Source of the DNA: Gerris lacustris | Taxonomy: Eukaryota > Arthropoda > Insecta > Hemiptera > Gerridae | NCBI GenBank assembly: GCA_951217055.1 | Contig: OX578284.1 | Location: forward strand, 43,055,467 to 43,119,466 | Direction: 5' to 3' | DNA: 64,000 nucleotides | Shown here: in pieces, positions 52,991 to 64,000 of the stretch | Layout: each line of letters starts with the position of its first letter | Position numbering within the stretch: position 1 is the first letter of the stretch | Made by a program: the position numbers and the translations under genes | Notes under the pieces: model-generated | The model's input: only the letters and a program-made list of their open reading frames with translations | Databases searched by the model: none | Told to the model about the DNA's origin: nothing

Positions 52991-53372
52991 AAGGTTAATT
53001 TTAATTCAGAGAGTGGAACTTGGTTTATAAACATTTCATTCTTGATAAAAATTTACCATTTTTCTATCTTGGATATGGTACCTTAAACTCTGCGCTGTTC
53101 TCTATGTTGACGCAGCATTTGTCGACATAGTTCTCGTTAGCATTATTGAGCTACAAGAAGGTTTCTTAACCAATATATTCCTCATTTAATACTCCTTCCA
53201 GTCTGTAGAATCATCATTGCTCATGAGCTGTAATTGCATCCCAAGTGATGTATTCAAGTAAACGAGGAATCGATTCTTATCATAGCCATTATCATTCATC
53301 TTCTTTAAGTTCCTGATTAGGATCAGTCTTTAAGTTACAGGCAGCGGCATGATCGCCGCGTATCTCCACTAG

Positions 53373-53891
<519 letters not shown>

Positions 53892-54264
53892 TTAATACAC
53901 ATAAATAAATACCTATGATTTGTCATGCAATGGACAATATAATACTATTTTTTAAATATGCTTGAAATATGATATGTTTGACGTGATAAATAATGAGGCA
54001 TTTTTAAAATTGACTCATATAATAAATAAAGTAGGTATATTAGGTTATAACATTTCTTAAATGATAGAAGGAAAAAGTAAGGTTAACTTGTAAGTGAGGC
54101 ATCTGCAGCATTTTCTCCCCTCTTACAAGAATGAAAATGGCCTGGAGGTTTTAGAGGTAGGTTGAGGCTTGAGGCACAGCCGCTGTTTCCTCATCAGGCT
54201 TTAATGTATTCGCAATACTATGGAGGGTAGAGAAAGGAGAGAAGGCAGAGCGTTCTACTGTTTA

Positions 54265-54445
54265 ACTTGGTAATTATAGTTAGCTAAGAAGCTTCCCTAA
54301 TTAAGTGAGGCAAAACCTCCCTTTTGCCTCACTCTCTCTATACCCTCTCTCTTTCTCTACCTACCCCCTCCCACCCCCTTCCTCTCTCTACCCCCTCTCC
54401 TCTCTCTTCTCCTCAATTCCTTAATTACTTCAGCTAATTAACTAA
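54265..54445. promoter_or_regulatory. cluster of homeodomain-type TAATTA sites in slou intron
   Basis: Four TAATTA cores lie within about 170 bp at 54271-54276, 54298-54303, 54422-54427 and 54435-54440, inside a block with more C/T than its surroundings. TAATTA is the general core bound by many Q50 homeodomains, including NK1-like ones. An autoregulatory intronic enhancer is a reasonable guess. TAATTA is also frequent by chance in AT-rich DNA, so confidence is low. Confidence 0.25.
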
Positions 54446-56379
54446 TGCTGATCTTCTTGTTTCAGAGAGAAGTATTCCGTTTTAGTATAAACAGTTTTGA
54501 GGTCAATATTCAAAAGCGTATTTCAAAAGGTTGTAGAGAAGAGAAGAGAAACAATTTCGCAACAAAAGCTATAATTTCTCTCTCCGATTAAAATTATTAA
54601 ATAAAATTTAACTCGTTGACTCTCACTTATTTTTTCAACCAGAAAAACTTTTAATCTTTTTTTCAACTAATTAATAACATTTTGTTTTGAATAATTTAAG
54701 TTAGTTAGTACGGTTGAATAAAAGAAATAAAATAAAAAAGTTTTCCACCAATTTCCTTAAACAATATTGTAATAAAACATTTCGTTAATTTATTGATTCG
54801 CTTTGATAATTGTAATTTTAGAAATCGTTTAAATCATTGAACTGATCTGATATCTGACAAGGATAAGTAAATTTAACTGTGTTGTTTTCATATCTATTGA
54901 ATCCAGATTTGATTAACTTGGTAATTATCCTGTTTGGAGTGTTTAGTTTCCAAACTGATTAATAGTAGATCGAGTTTAATACATTGGATAAATTTGATCT
55001 AACTTCAAATTGTTAGATCCATTTCAAGTAAAGTTGAACTAGTATCCCATTATTATTTCAGATATCTTTACCTGTTTTATTTCTTTAAAAAAATGGTTGG
55101 ACGCAATTCTTCGAAATGATTAACGTTATAATTTATTTAATTGCAGCTGTGTTTCGGTCATTAGGGTTGTATATTCTTTTAATAAGGCACATCTTGTTAA
55201 AATGGTTGAGCATTTTTTATCTTCCTAGTGTAGGAGAGGTCCCCTTAACTTGGGCACAGCAGATAGCAAAAAACTATAACTTAGCAAAATTATTATAGCT
55301 GATAACACTGATGTGATTGCCGCTGTAGGGAGGAAGGTTGCTAACAAAGTCTCCTTCTGAAATTGTCCTATCTATAGTCTGAAATTCTGCAGTCTATAGT
55401 TATGGCCCTAACTATTCGAGTATTACCAAAGTTATTTTATTTAAACAACGGCCATGCACTTTCCAAAATAGAGGACCACTCCATTATCCAATCGTAGCAA
55501 CTTCTTAATGTAACGAAATAATAATTCATAACCTTTCTTATTGTATTCCTTTAAACAGAACTTAGTTTATGAGACAAAAAATAATAGAATAATCCATATG
55601 AATAGCAAATACCACTTTTATTGAAGTCACGTATAAACTTATTAAGTGTATGCTAAATTATATTTATGATGGGTTAATGTTTATATTATTAAAGTTATTA
55701 TCAACATTTTAATTATTATGATAGAATAAGGAGAAATTAAGGATAAAAATGCACTCTATTAACGGGAGTCGAACGCGGTTTCCTGGATTTGATATAGAAT
55801 AGTAATAGTTGTAGTTCTCTATAACCAGTACTGGACGGGTAGGACGAACCATTTGTTCGAACCTAGAAATTAGGCCATATTATAGGCCCATTTTACTAGC
55901 CCCGTGGTGGAGCAATCTAGGCACTTCAAACATTATATATCTCTGTACATTTTACCTCCAAAGCGAATGTGATGTGATCATTAGCGAGCTATATAAATCA
56001 GAGCGTCAAAGTAAGGCGAAAGAGAACCCCTTAGAGTTTAGAGGGTGCCCTCGCCATTCTCCGTCCTCGATTCATAGATACAAATCAGAGCATCATGACA
56101 TAGGATCGAACCCACTACATCAAAGCGTGGGGGAAGAGAACCCCATGAATGAGAACCCCATTAAGTATTATTCAAAATGATGTTCCTTATTCCGTTTAAA
56201 TTGCCATTATATAAAGAAGTAAAAAATAATAAATTTAACAAGCTCATTATAGTTAGTAAAGTGTTAACCTTGTTTATAATAATTCGATCTAGTCTAATTA
56301 CACAAGTTTTAACAAGAGGTGAAAAAAGAAAAAAAGTTTTTGTTGTAATCATCCTGATAATAACAAGAATTCCTTCTAA

Positions 56380-56900
56380 AATGGGGATGAGAGATAGAGG
56401 AGGGGAAAGGGTAAAGTTAATGATAGAGTTAATTGGTGTTGGTGAATCCTTCCCAATACCGGTAATTAGCTTTACCCGATCGGGTGGAAATGCTGTAGGT
56501 GTAGTAGAGCAAAGTAACAGTTGAGTTTGTCTTAGTGTTGGAGTAGATGTACAGTGGGAGTAGATAGAACAGGTGAGCTCTGGCAGAGGGGTGTCTGTAA
56601 CACGGCTAAGGGTATAGAGGCAGTAAACCGGCAAGGCAGTAACCCGAGCGGTTGTAAGGGATTACCGGACCGATCCGACGGTTATCGGCCCGGTACAATT
56701 ACCGCACCGCTCCCCTCGTCTAGGCGGCTAATGCTGTAATCAATTTAGCCTGCCTCTCCGTTCCGCCCCCACACTCTCTGCCTCCTTTGTGTTAGGCAAG
56801 CTGGGAGTAAGACCCTCGGTGGAAGCATTAAACCCTCTGAACAGGCAATGCTCTGTTCTCACTTAAGTCCTTCTCCCGCTCTAAACCATCCACTTTACGG
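56380..56900. other. GC-richer block in slou upstream/intron, no gene seen
   Basis: The base composition is clearly higher in G+C than the AT-rich sequence on either side. Short open frames exist on both strands (up to 157 codons on the minus strand), but they overlap each other and have no recognisable domain or splice logic, so I do not call them genes. A conserved non-coding element or an old repeat would both fit. Confidence 0.3.
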
Positions 56901-58639
56901 CCTTTCTTATAAACAACAACTCTTCAAATGATAAATGCACTAAACGTTTCTATCAAAAATTTGACCCTTTAACTAGATGCATGGTCAATAAAGAACGAGA
57001 TTTTTGTGAAACATGAGTTTCTTTAATCAAGTTTCATCAAAATTGAACACTTTAAGATAATTGAGAAATTGCATATAACAAAAGTATTAAGATATGTAAA
57101 TTATTTGATATATCAAACTATGGTCACTTCAGCAGTGACTAGTTTGAAATCTAGACCTCATTATTAACTGACGAAGAAAGGAAATTGGAAAAGATAATTG
57201 AACATAATATAGATTAAATTAATTACAAGAACTTACGAAGAGCTAAAATTGTATCCTACATAGAATCATTATGGATAAGTTGCGTATAGGAACTTACCAA
57301 GGATATCAGAAGACTGATAAAAAGATGTTGAATAATAGAAGGAAAGTCAACAGGAGGAAGAAGTGCAAGATACTGACAAAAAGTAGACTGAAATGCCAGG
57401 ATAATGTAGTTAAGAACCTGAAGATATTGATTTCCAAAAATGGAGACAGTTGACAAAGGATCGAGATTACTGCAGAGACTATGTTAAGGAGACAAGAGTC
57501 TTACGATATGTTGTGTGAACAATATATGAAGGTGCGTCTCCAATAGCCAACGAATAATAAATTTTAATGGAGATAAAAGTGTTATTAAACAGAAACTATT
57601 ACTGACTACTTTGTGTTACCACGAATCTATCTCTAGGAGTTTATATATTTTTAACGAACACGAATATATAAGTTATAATTAAGAATTTAAATTTATAATA
57701 TATGTATTTGAATATATAACTATTTCTATATAATATTTATTGTTTAATACAACTACAATTATTATTAAATTACAACAAATTATATAAATCTTGTAAAAAA
57801 TTGTTATTTAAACAGTTTATAGGACGTTTTATTTTGTTTGTTTTACATAATAAAGTAAGAATTAATTTTACGTAGTTTAGATACATATTATAGGTTTATA
57901 AGAAATTATATGTTCATAATAATCTGATAATACAATTTGATTTTTTTTTTAAATGACAAAAATGGGACCTCTACAGTGATATTTTTTCTTTCTCCGAACT
58001 GTTACATAAATATGATACCTAAAGAATTACATAATGAGGATAAGAATGCCCTGAGAAAGAAATATAATTTCATCATTTTATTATGTTTTCAAAATAAAAT
58101 TAATAATTATTACGTAACAAAAAAGGATTTATTTATTGATAAATTGGTATTTTTTCGTGTCAATGATATAAAAAGTGAAATTAAGTGAAGTAGAATTAAA
58201 TAAAACTGTTATGAATCGTATATATTTTCATAATGTTGTTTTGAATTATGTAACAATCAAATTAAATTTACAGATAATGGAAATCCAAGTCAAACGGGGG
58301 GGGGGGGGGGGGGGGTAAAAAATTAATTTTGATGGATAAAAAAATATCGATATTATATATTTAATTATTATTATTATTCTATAGTTTATTGACTTTATAT
58401 CTTGCCATTTAGTCATTCCAACTCGTTGGTTACATAACTTTGAAGTATTTTAAATATAAAAAAAATTAAAATATCTTATTAAATTATAATTTGCTTGTTC
58501 TTTTGCGTCATGATTAACACAATACTAAGTTTTTTTCATAATTGAAGGATCACAAATTTTAGACATCTGCGCGATTTAATTATAAGTTTTAAATATGTCT
58601 CACCTTTCGGATTCAAATCGTCAACGTTGGGGTCGATAT

Positions 58640-59115
58640 AATAGTAAATTACGCGTCTAGTGCGGAAAGTAGCATTTTGCATGCGAGTGTGGAGTTTGCA
58701 CCCGAGCGACAGCGAGGGTAGTAAAACCACACGAGCAAAGCAAAATGCAGTTTTTGCACGAGTTGCGTACCGTACTTTAACTACGATTGTTGAATTGTAA
58801 TAATAAATACAGAAAAAAAAAATATACTTCTATAAATATACTCTATGTAAGTTCGAATTTCTCTTTTGATAAAGATAACATTAATTCATTAGTTTTAGTG
58901 CATTTTGTACCGAATTAATTATTTCAGGAGGTGTATTATTCTCCTCATTTTTGTCATAATGACATAAACCAATAATTGTTTTTCACTAAACTACTCGATA
59001 TAAAGTTACTTTAATTAAACAAACATCAAATTATTTTTGTTAATAATGTAAATAAACTCGCTGATCGTGCGTTAAGGTAAAGAATTCTTCTTTTTTACCG
59101 CACTAGGGCGGGAAA
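58640..59115 (+). mobile_element. repeat family D, TIR-like element
   Basis: It starts TTACGCGTCTAGTGCGG and ends ACCGCACTAGGGCGG, so CTAGTGCGG and CCGCACTAG face each other. The interior has GTTTGCACCCGAGCGACAGC and GCAAAATGCAGTTTTTGCAC. A partial copy is at 25265. No coding capacity. The target duplication was not resolved. Confidence 0.5.
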
Positions 59116-59611
59116 AGAGGAATTATGAAACGCGCGCGCAATGAATACAAGTACGTAAAGAATCACTTTCTACGCATCTAAACAAAGATACAATGTTTAT
59201 ATTTCGTATCAATCGTAGATAAAAGTATTTTTCACGAGTGCTTAATTACTTGGCTAAGCTGATTAACAGCTCCTTATTAATTAACGAATCACTAGCTCAC
59301 TAATATGATATTGATAAATACATTAAGGCTATACGCTGCACTAATTATTATGTTTTTAGTGTACCTATATAATAGTCTTCTGTAGGATTTTTCTGAATGC
59401 CTTTATAAAGTTGTATGTTGATTTTGAATACTTTACCTTCACTTGAAAAATAAAATAGAGGTAACATCTAGTTTTCGATATAGTAACGCACAAATATTCA
59501 GAAAAATGGGGACAAACGCAATTAAAATATCTCTAAAAGATAAATATAGCTGTTGGAGAAGAGATGCAATAAATATATGCTAATTGAAGCGAGCGAAGCA
59601 AGATTATTATA
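59116..59611. other. AT-rich spacer
   Basis: Nothing recognised apart from the GCGCGCGC tract near 59140. Confidence 0.4.
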
Positions 59612-60060
59612 AAGGGTGGGCTAGAGAATTGGGAAAATTTGAAATAACTCTCACAAACGTATAAAAAATATATTTTCAAGTTTTATTGTGAAAAAAATAG
59701 AGTATATAACATGCCATTAAAGATTAAAAAACTAAAATCTTAATTATGTCAGTAAGGTGGTGTCCGTTCTAAAGATTTCTGGAATCGTGCGTGAAGGTTT
59801 TGGATGACTCTCTGTAATATTTCCTTGGGAATAAAAGCAATTTCTTCTTAGATTTTTGTTTTTAACTGGAGAAGTATTGTTGGCCGAGTGCTCTACAATT
59901 TGCTTTTAAGATAGCCCCACAAGAAAAATTCACACGTTTTCTTGCAAAACATCATGGTCTCATTTCAAACGACGTCCGTAATAACACTATCGCCTTCCCA
60001 AAAGCTCCTCAATGTTACCACAATAACTTCCAAATTTTCCCATTTCTCTGGCCCACCCTG
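59612..60060 (-). mobile_element. Tc1/mariner-superfamily deletion derivative
   Basis: TA duplications flank it (59610-59611 and 60061-60062). Terminal repeats read AAGGGTGGGCTAGAGAATTG on the left and, reversed, CAGGGTGGGCCAGAGAAATG on the right, then GGGAAAATTTG. On the minus strand the interior encodes the end of a transposase: CEFFLWGYLKSK, a stop, then TILLQLKTKI, a stop, and EEIAFIPKEILQRVIQNLHA. That wording is typical of the region after the last catalytic acidic residue in Tc/mariner-group transposases. At 449 bp with stops it cannot move on its own. Confidence 0.85.
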
Positions 60061-60109
60061 TATTTTGAAGAATAAGCACCCTGCCTGTCTGTCTGTGTCT
60101 TAGTAACGT

Positions 60110-60255
60110 TTACGCGTGTCACAATAACTTGAGTAAAAGCTGACTGATTTAGAGGAAATTTGGCATTCATGCTCAGACACATAGCCCAGGTTAAGTTCGT
60201 TGGACTGAAGTCCGCTATCCGTCCAATCCTTTGAGTGCAGCGTGAGCTTTAAATA
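60110..60255 (-). repeat. fragment related to the hAT-like element interior
   Basis: ACAATAACTTGAGTAAAAGC, AAATTTGGCA..CATG, CCCAGG and AAGTTCGTTGGA parallel 25640-25760 in the same order. It is diverged. Confidence 0.4.
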
Positions 60256-60359
60256 TATAATTGGAATTTTAGGACGTAAAAAGATCTTCATAAATTTAAT
60301 GATACATTTTTTAAACTTTTATTTTATTAGTAAACTTAGTCCATTGTTTAAGCGAGAAA

Positions 60360-60414
60360 AAGAAATTATTTATTTCAACAGTGACTTGCGCACTGTTGAA
60401 ATAAATCATTTCTT
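60360..60414. ncRNA. 55 nt hairpin, 23 of 24 bp paired
   Basis: ATTTATTTCAACAGTG (60368-60383) pairs perfectly with CACTGTTGAAATAAAT (60391-60406) around a 7 nt loop. After one mismatch (60367/60407), seven more pairs follow (60360-60366 with 60408-60414). It could be a microRNA-like precursor or the centre of a tiny MITE. No copy was seen elsewhere in the window. Confidence 0.4.
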
Positions 60415-60870
60415 GAAAGTTTATTTGATTTATATTCTTGTTTTCTTACTGGAATCCTAAGTGACTGTTTGTTCCGGTTGTTAAACTCTTTGTAGTAATG
60501 GAGGTAAGGTAAGAATGGAGGGGCTTGAAGTAATGGAGGACTGGCTAGGAGCAGACCATGTAACCCACCAGTTACCATGGTAACAGCACGCCGTGTCGGC
60601 CTCTAATCTAACCTTTAGCTTTTCCTTACCGCTACATAACCGCCATATTATAAACTCTTATGTCTAACATAAACAACTTAGCAATGTTACGTTACGAATG
60701 TCAACAAGTTTCTTCTATTATGTTGTTACTTTAAGAATGTCTACAACTTAATATATTTATATGGCAATTCAACCTAAAGAAAGAGGTCGTTAACCGGCAC
60801 AATTTTAGCTATAACCTTTGAAGCATTCATAATAATGACGTGAAACAAACGGCTTTATATGCATTTTGCT

Positions 60871-61290
60871 TCCGAGCTTACCGAAGGTAACAGAAACTAT
60901 AATGTGATCGTTCTGAAAAAAAAAAAAAAAAAAAAAATTTAGATCTCCGATTTCAAAAATTCCAAGACAGAAATCCGTTTCAGACATCAAAAAAACTACT
61001 CATCTGATTTTATTTAAATAAAAAGTCAAAATTAGCCCATTTTTGGTGCCATATATAAGTTTCAACCTTCTTCCACATGCACATAAACATACATTTATTT
61101 ACATCCTTTTCATAAAAGCACTTATCTTTTGTCTACTTGTCGAAAGTAGCCTGCAGATGCGGCCCCAGATTAATTTTAACCATCTGCACTCCTTAACTTT
61201 TGCTAAATTGATACTTTAATTTATATAAATAATCAAAACAATTTTGAAAGTTTTTAAAATAAGGGGAAAAATTAAATATATTTGACAATT
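60871..61290 (+). repeat. dispersed repeat family E, copy 2
   Basis: Direct copy of 47397-47890, with an A-run insertion (60916-60937) and small deletions. Confidence 0.8.
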
Positions 61291-61308
61291 ATAGGTTTTA
61301 ACAATATA

Positions 61309-61336
61309 TCAAAGAATAACTATGATTATTCTTTGA
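61309..61336. repeat. hairpin, 11 bp perfect arms
   Basis: TCAAAGAATAA pairs with TTATTCTTTGA around a 6 nt loop. Confidence 0.9.
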
Positions 61337-61513
61337 CTTGTTAGATGAATTTGTACAAACACGAAATCAAGTATACGAATATATTTGTACTCTGGATGAC
61401 CTCCTCTTTCATTTAACACCTACATGACGCATTTCCGTTAAACAAATATCAACCCCCTTAAACTTCAACCCCTTAGTTTTTTAGGGATGATTTTTTGGTG
61501 ATACTTGGTAATT

Positions 61514-62095
61514 AGGGTCCGTAGGCAAAACCAAGGACCCTTATATTTTCCTGCGTGTGTCTGTCCGTTCGTCCTCTCGCGTGCTCTCACGGCTACACAT
61601 TTCGTCCGATCACTTTGAAATTTGGCATGTATGTGTCTTGTACCTACCCACATATTTTAAAGATATAGCGACTTCAAAAAAATATTTTTCAACAAAATTA
61701 GGGTAAAAAATCTTAAGGGTTAAATTTTTTTTTTTTTTCGACACCGTAAGGGGTATCATCTAAAAGGGTACGTCGATCTGATTACAAAAATATATAATTC
61801 TTTGGATAGATACCACTTTTTTGAAATTTCGAAAAAAATATTATTTTATTTTTTATTGACAAAATACGTTTTTTATAATTATGGTCTTTTCGATGTATTT
61901 ATATGGTTGTAGTCCGGCTCAGTGGCAAAAAAATACTTTATCAGAGTTTGTTTTGAGAATATCAGACCCTTAGAATGGTTCAAAGTAAGCATTTTAGCAT
62001 TTTTAAAAAATGCTGTTTATACACTTTACAGTTAAACACTATATAGTGTGGCCTACGGACCCTCGCTGTGTGCTGACCAGCACACACTTGACCTA
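61514..62095 (+). mobile_element. repeat family C, copy 2
   Basis: It begins AGGGTCCGTAGGC, has GCCTACGGACCCT at 62051-62063, then the conserved hairpin TGTGTGCTGACCAGCACACA and CTTGACCT. It is shorter than copy 1 through internal deletion near 61805. The matched ends on both copies define the family boundaries. Confidence 0.8.
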
Positions 62096-63290
62096 TTTAT
62101 TTAATTTTGTTTCGGTTTATTACTCATAATATAACTGCAAAGTTTCAAATTTTTATATTGAGCACATTAGGAGATCTGGTGCGTTATAGACAGACCAGTG
62201 CATGAATGTATTTAGGGTCTTCATTTTGCCTCAGAATGAAGGGTCTAGTTTTGCCTCAGAATGAAGGGTCTTCGTTTTGCCTTCGGAAGTTGTTTGATCT
62301 ACCCTTTTGATCGTTCTTCGGGTTGTCGAAGTTAAGATTGGTTAAACCTGATTTTAATTTAAACCAATAAAAAAATTGTCGATTCTACCGATGAGGTTTT
62401 GTGGTTGTGGAACATTCATATGGTTAACATAACAGCAAAATTTATCTTCCAGCAGTTGCTAATGTCAGTTTGCTGATAATGACCAACTAATTGGGTAAAA
62501 ACAATGCTAAATTTAATTCAATAAGTTTAACAAATCTATCGTTGCATTATTAAAATATGATTACTTTATCTTACTTCTATGGCCAATGTTGATGAGTTAA
62601 CTGATCATGACCAATTGATGTGGTAGAAACCAGTCTGTTTTAAAATTATTCATATCAAGATAAATCTATTTCTGCATTTATCAAACATGATTATGCCCAA
62701 AACATTATCTTTTTATATAAATGCTTGATGATAGATTTCTATGAATATTTTACGTTGAGTATTTTGGTGCCTAGGATTGATTATCCTTAATCTGTTATCG
62801 AGAAATACTGCTCTTTTTTCATCTGAAGTCAATCCAGTCGTAACGGAAAAGTTGAGCTGAAGTTATTATTTGATTTGATTGCACTGTTTGCGGGCTATTA
62901 TTGGGATACCTCGGAGAAATCAGAAGCTATGAAGTGGAGTGGGAATGCGGTATCAGCGGGGTATTGTTTGTTGAAAGATTGATGGAGGAGAATGTCTGGG
63001 AGTTATGGATGGAAGGCCGTGGCAGTGCCGGCGTGCAGGGAACTCAAGTCCTCACGGACCGCTACCTCCCCGAGGTAATCAGGAGCTACTGTTCTCTTTA
63101 CTTATTCATCTTGGGATTTCCCAAGCTTTCGGCTACGAAACCTTTCTCTCTCCCTGCAATATTACAGCTTTTCTCTCACCCTCCTCGCTATTTTCCACAA
63201 CTTTTCACATATTATTAACCTTTCCATATACCGTATGGAAGCACAACAAATTTATACTTAAAAGATTACTATAATCACTTCCTTAAACTC
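62096..63290. other. non-coding DNA with a GC-richer stretch
   Basis: At 62890-63180 two overlapping plus-strand frames of about 90-105 codons exist, without a recognisable domain. A donor-like GAG|GTAATC is at 63070-63078. A short direct repeat (GCCTCAGAATGAAGGGTCT) occurs at 62229 and 62253. Confidence 0.35.
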
Positions 63291-63296
63291 TTTTAA

Positions 63297-63460
63297 CCAT
63301 AATGCATAGTATCAGTGCATAATTCTATAATGCATAGTATCAGTGCATAATTCTATAATGCATAGTATCAGTGCATAATTCTATAATGCATAGTATCAGT
63401 GCATAATTCTTTAATGCAAATAATTCTATAATGCATGGCATGATTTTTTTAAAGCATATC
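63297..63460 (+). repeat. 28 bp tandem repeat
   Basis: About four units of ATAATGCATAGTATCAGTGC plus ATAATTCT, then degenerate ones. ATGCATAG and AGTATCAGT fragments continue loosely to about 63600. Confidence 0.95.
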
Positions 63461-64000
63461 ATAGTTGTATGATACCTAATATTTAATATGTATTAGAGTA
63501 TGCATGGCGTATAGTTGTGTAAGGCATAGAATTGTATAAGGCATAGTATCAGTGGATGGCATGGGACAGTTGTACAATGAATAGTATCAGTGTTTAAGGC
63601 ATAGCACAGTATTATGCAACTATGCATGACATAGTTGTTTAAGATTTTTAAAAAGTGAGAGAAAAGTTAAATAAAATATATATAAATGGGTCATAACATA
63701 TGACATCATTAAAGTACGTAAGGATGTGAGGATGCAATGTGCCACACTAATTTCCAGACAATTTAAAAACGTTTTTGTCTACTTTGCGATCCAATTATAA
63801 CTGTAACTACCTGAGCTGCAAGTGTTTCAAATTACAGGAACCTAAAATAAAGCGGCACATAACGTAACGCGGTACTCATGCAGTCCTCCTATGTTATAGA
63901 GGAACTTTTAGACTCCCAAATTAGAAGGAATACTCTTAAAAGGCAATGAAACCCAGTATCTAGTAGAAGCTCTGCTAAAAGAATATCCTTTCAAGGGTAT
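63461..64000. other. degenerate tail of the 28 bp repeat, then unassigned DNA
   Basis: Scattered GGCATAGTATCAGTG-like fragments persist to about 63610. Beyond that nothing is recognised. Confidence 0.4.

Noticed and set aside
55745..56125. tRNA-derived SINE (several GTTCGA box-B-like strings, best at 56104-56114 minus)
   Set aside because: GGTTCGATCC fits box B, but I could not place a matching box A at the right distance, and no second copy was found in the window.
56161..56634. 157-codon minus-strand frame
   Set aside because: It overlaps a 115-codon frame on the other strand. There is no recognisable domain, and the composition looks like low-complexity Leu/Ile/Thr/Pro.
62901..63274. Plus-strand frames of 105 and 89 codons
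   Set aside because: They overlap in two frames with no family resemblance. A donor-like GTAATC is present, but nothing else supports an exon.

Overview
This window looks like AT-rich, repeat-rich nuclear DNA from an insect, or at least an arthropod. No rRNA, tRNA, operon or CRISPR is visible. The only gene I can name with confidence is on the minus strand: the last coding exon (53373-53866) of the NK1-class homeobox gene slouch (slou; vertebrate NKX1). It has a complete homeodomain, a splice acceptor and a stop codon. The rest of slou must lie at higher coordinates. I found no slou 5' exon up to 64000, so 53867-64000 is probably intron or upstream DNA, and everything below 53373 is 3' UTR plus intergenic DNA.

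Layout. 1-5.2 kb: an inverted pair of repeat arms with hammerhead-ribozyme-like cores, an unidentified ORF, and a tandem array of 79-81 bp units with a 239 bp higher-order period. 5.2-13 kb: a broken RTE-like non-LTR retrotransposon, three copies of a dispersed repeat, and a degenerate tandem array containing a 45 bp near-perfect palindrome. 13.4-13.9 kb: a 254 bp palindromic element with a well-formed hammerhead core between two (TA)n tracts. 18.1-20.9 kb: a three-level nest of DNA transposons. 20.9-26.3 kb: further repeats, a decayed Penelope-like element (RT tail plus GIY-YIG) and a second copy of the hAT-like element. 27.2-28.7 kb: an 88 bp satellite of about 17 units with a 440 bp higher-order period. 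31-47 kb: dispersed repeats, hairpins, a GC-richer non-coding block at 41.9-42.6 kb, and one unassigned ankyrin-like candidate exon (38.1 kb). 47-53 kb: very AT-rich, with few recognisable features. 53.4-64 kb: the slou exon, its upstream intron, a Tc1/mariner-like deletion derivative, a 23 bp-stem hairpin and further repeat copies.

No set of genes here works together as a system. The window is a developmental-regulator locus surrounded by transposable elements. The most interesting material is (i) the hammerhead-like motifs tied to Penelope-like repeats, (ii) the nested transposons with readable target-site duplications, (iii) the two satellites with higher-order structure, and (iv) two short minus-strand ORFs ending at good splice donors that I cannot assign. 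All calls were made by eye; no searches or folding programs were run.
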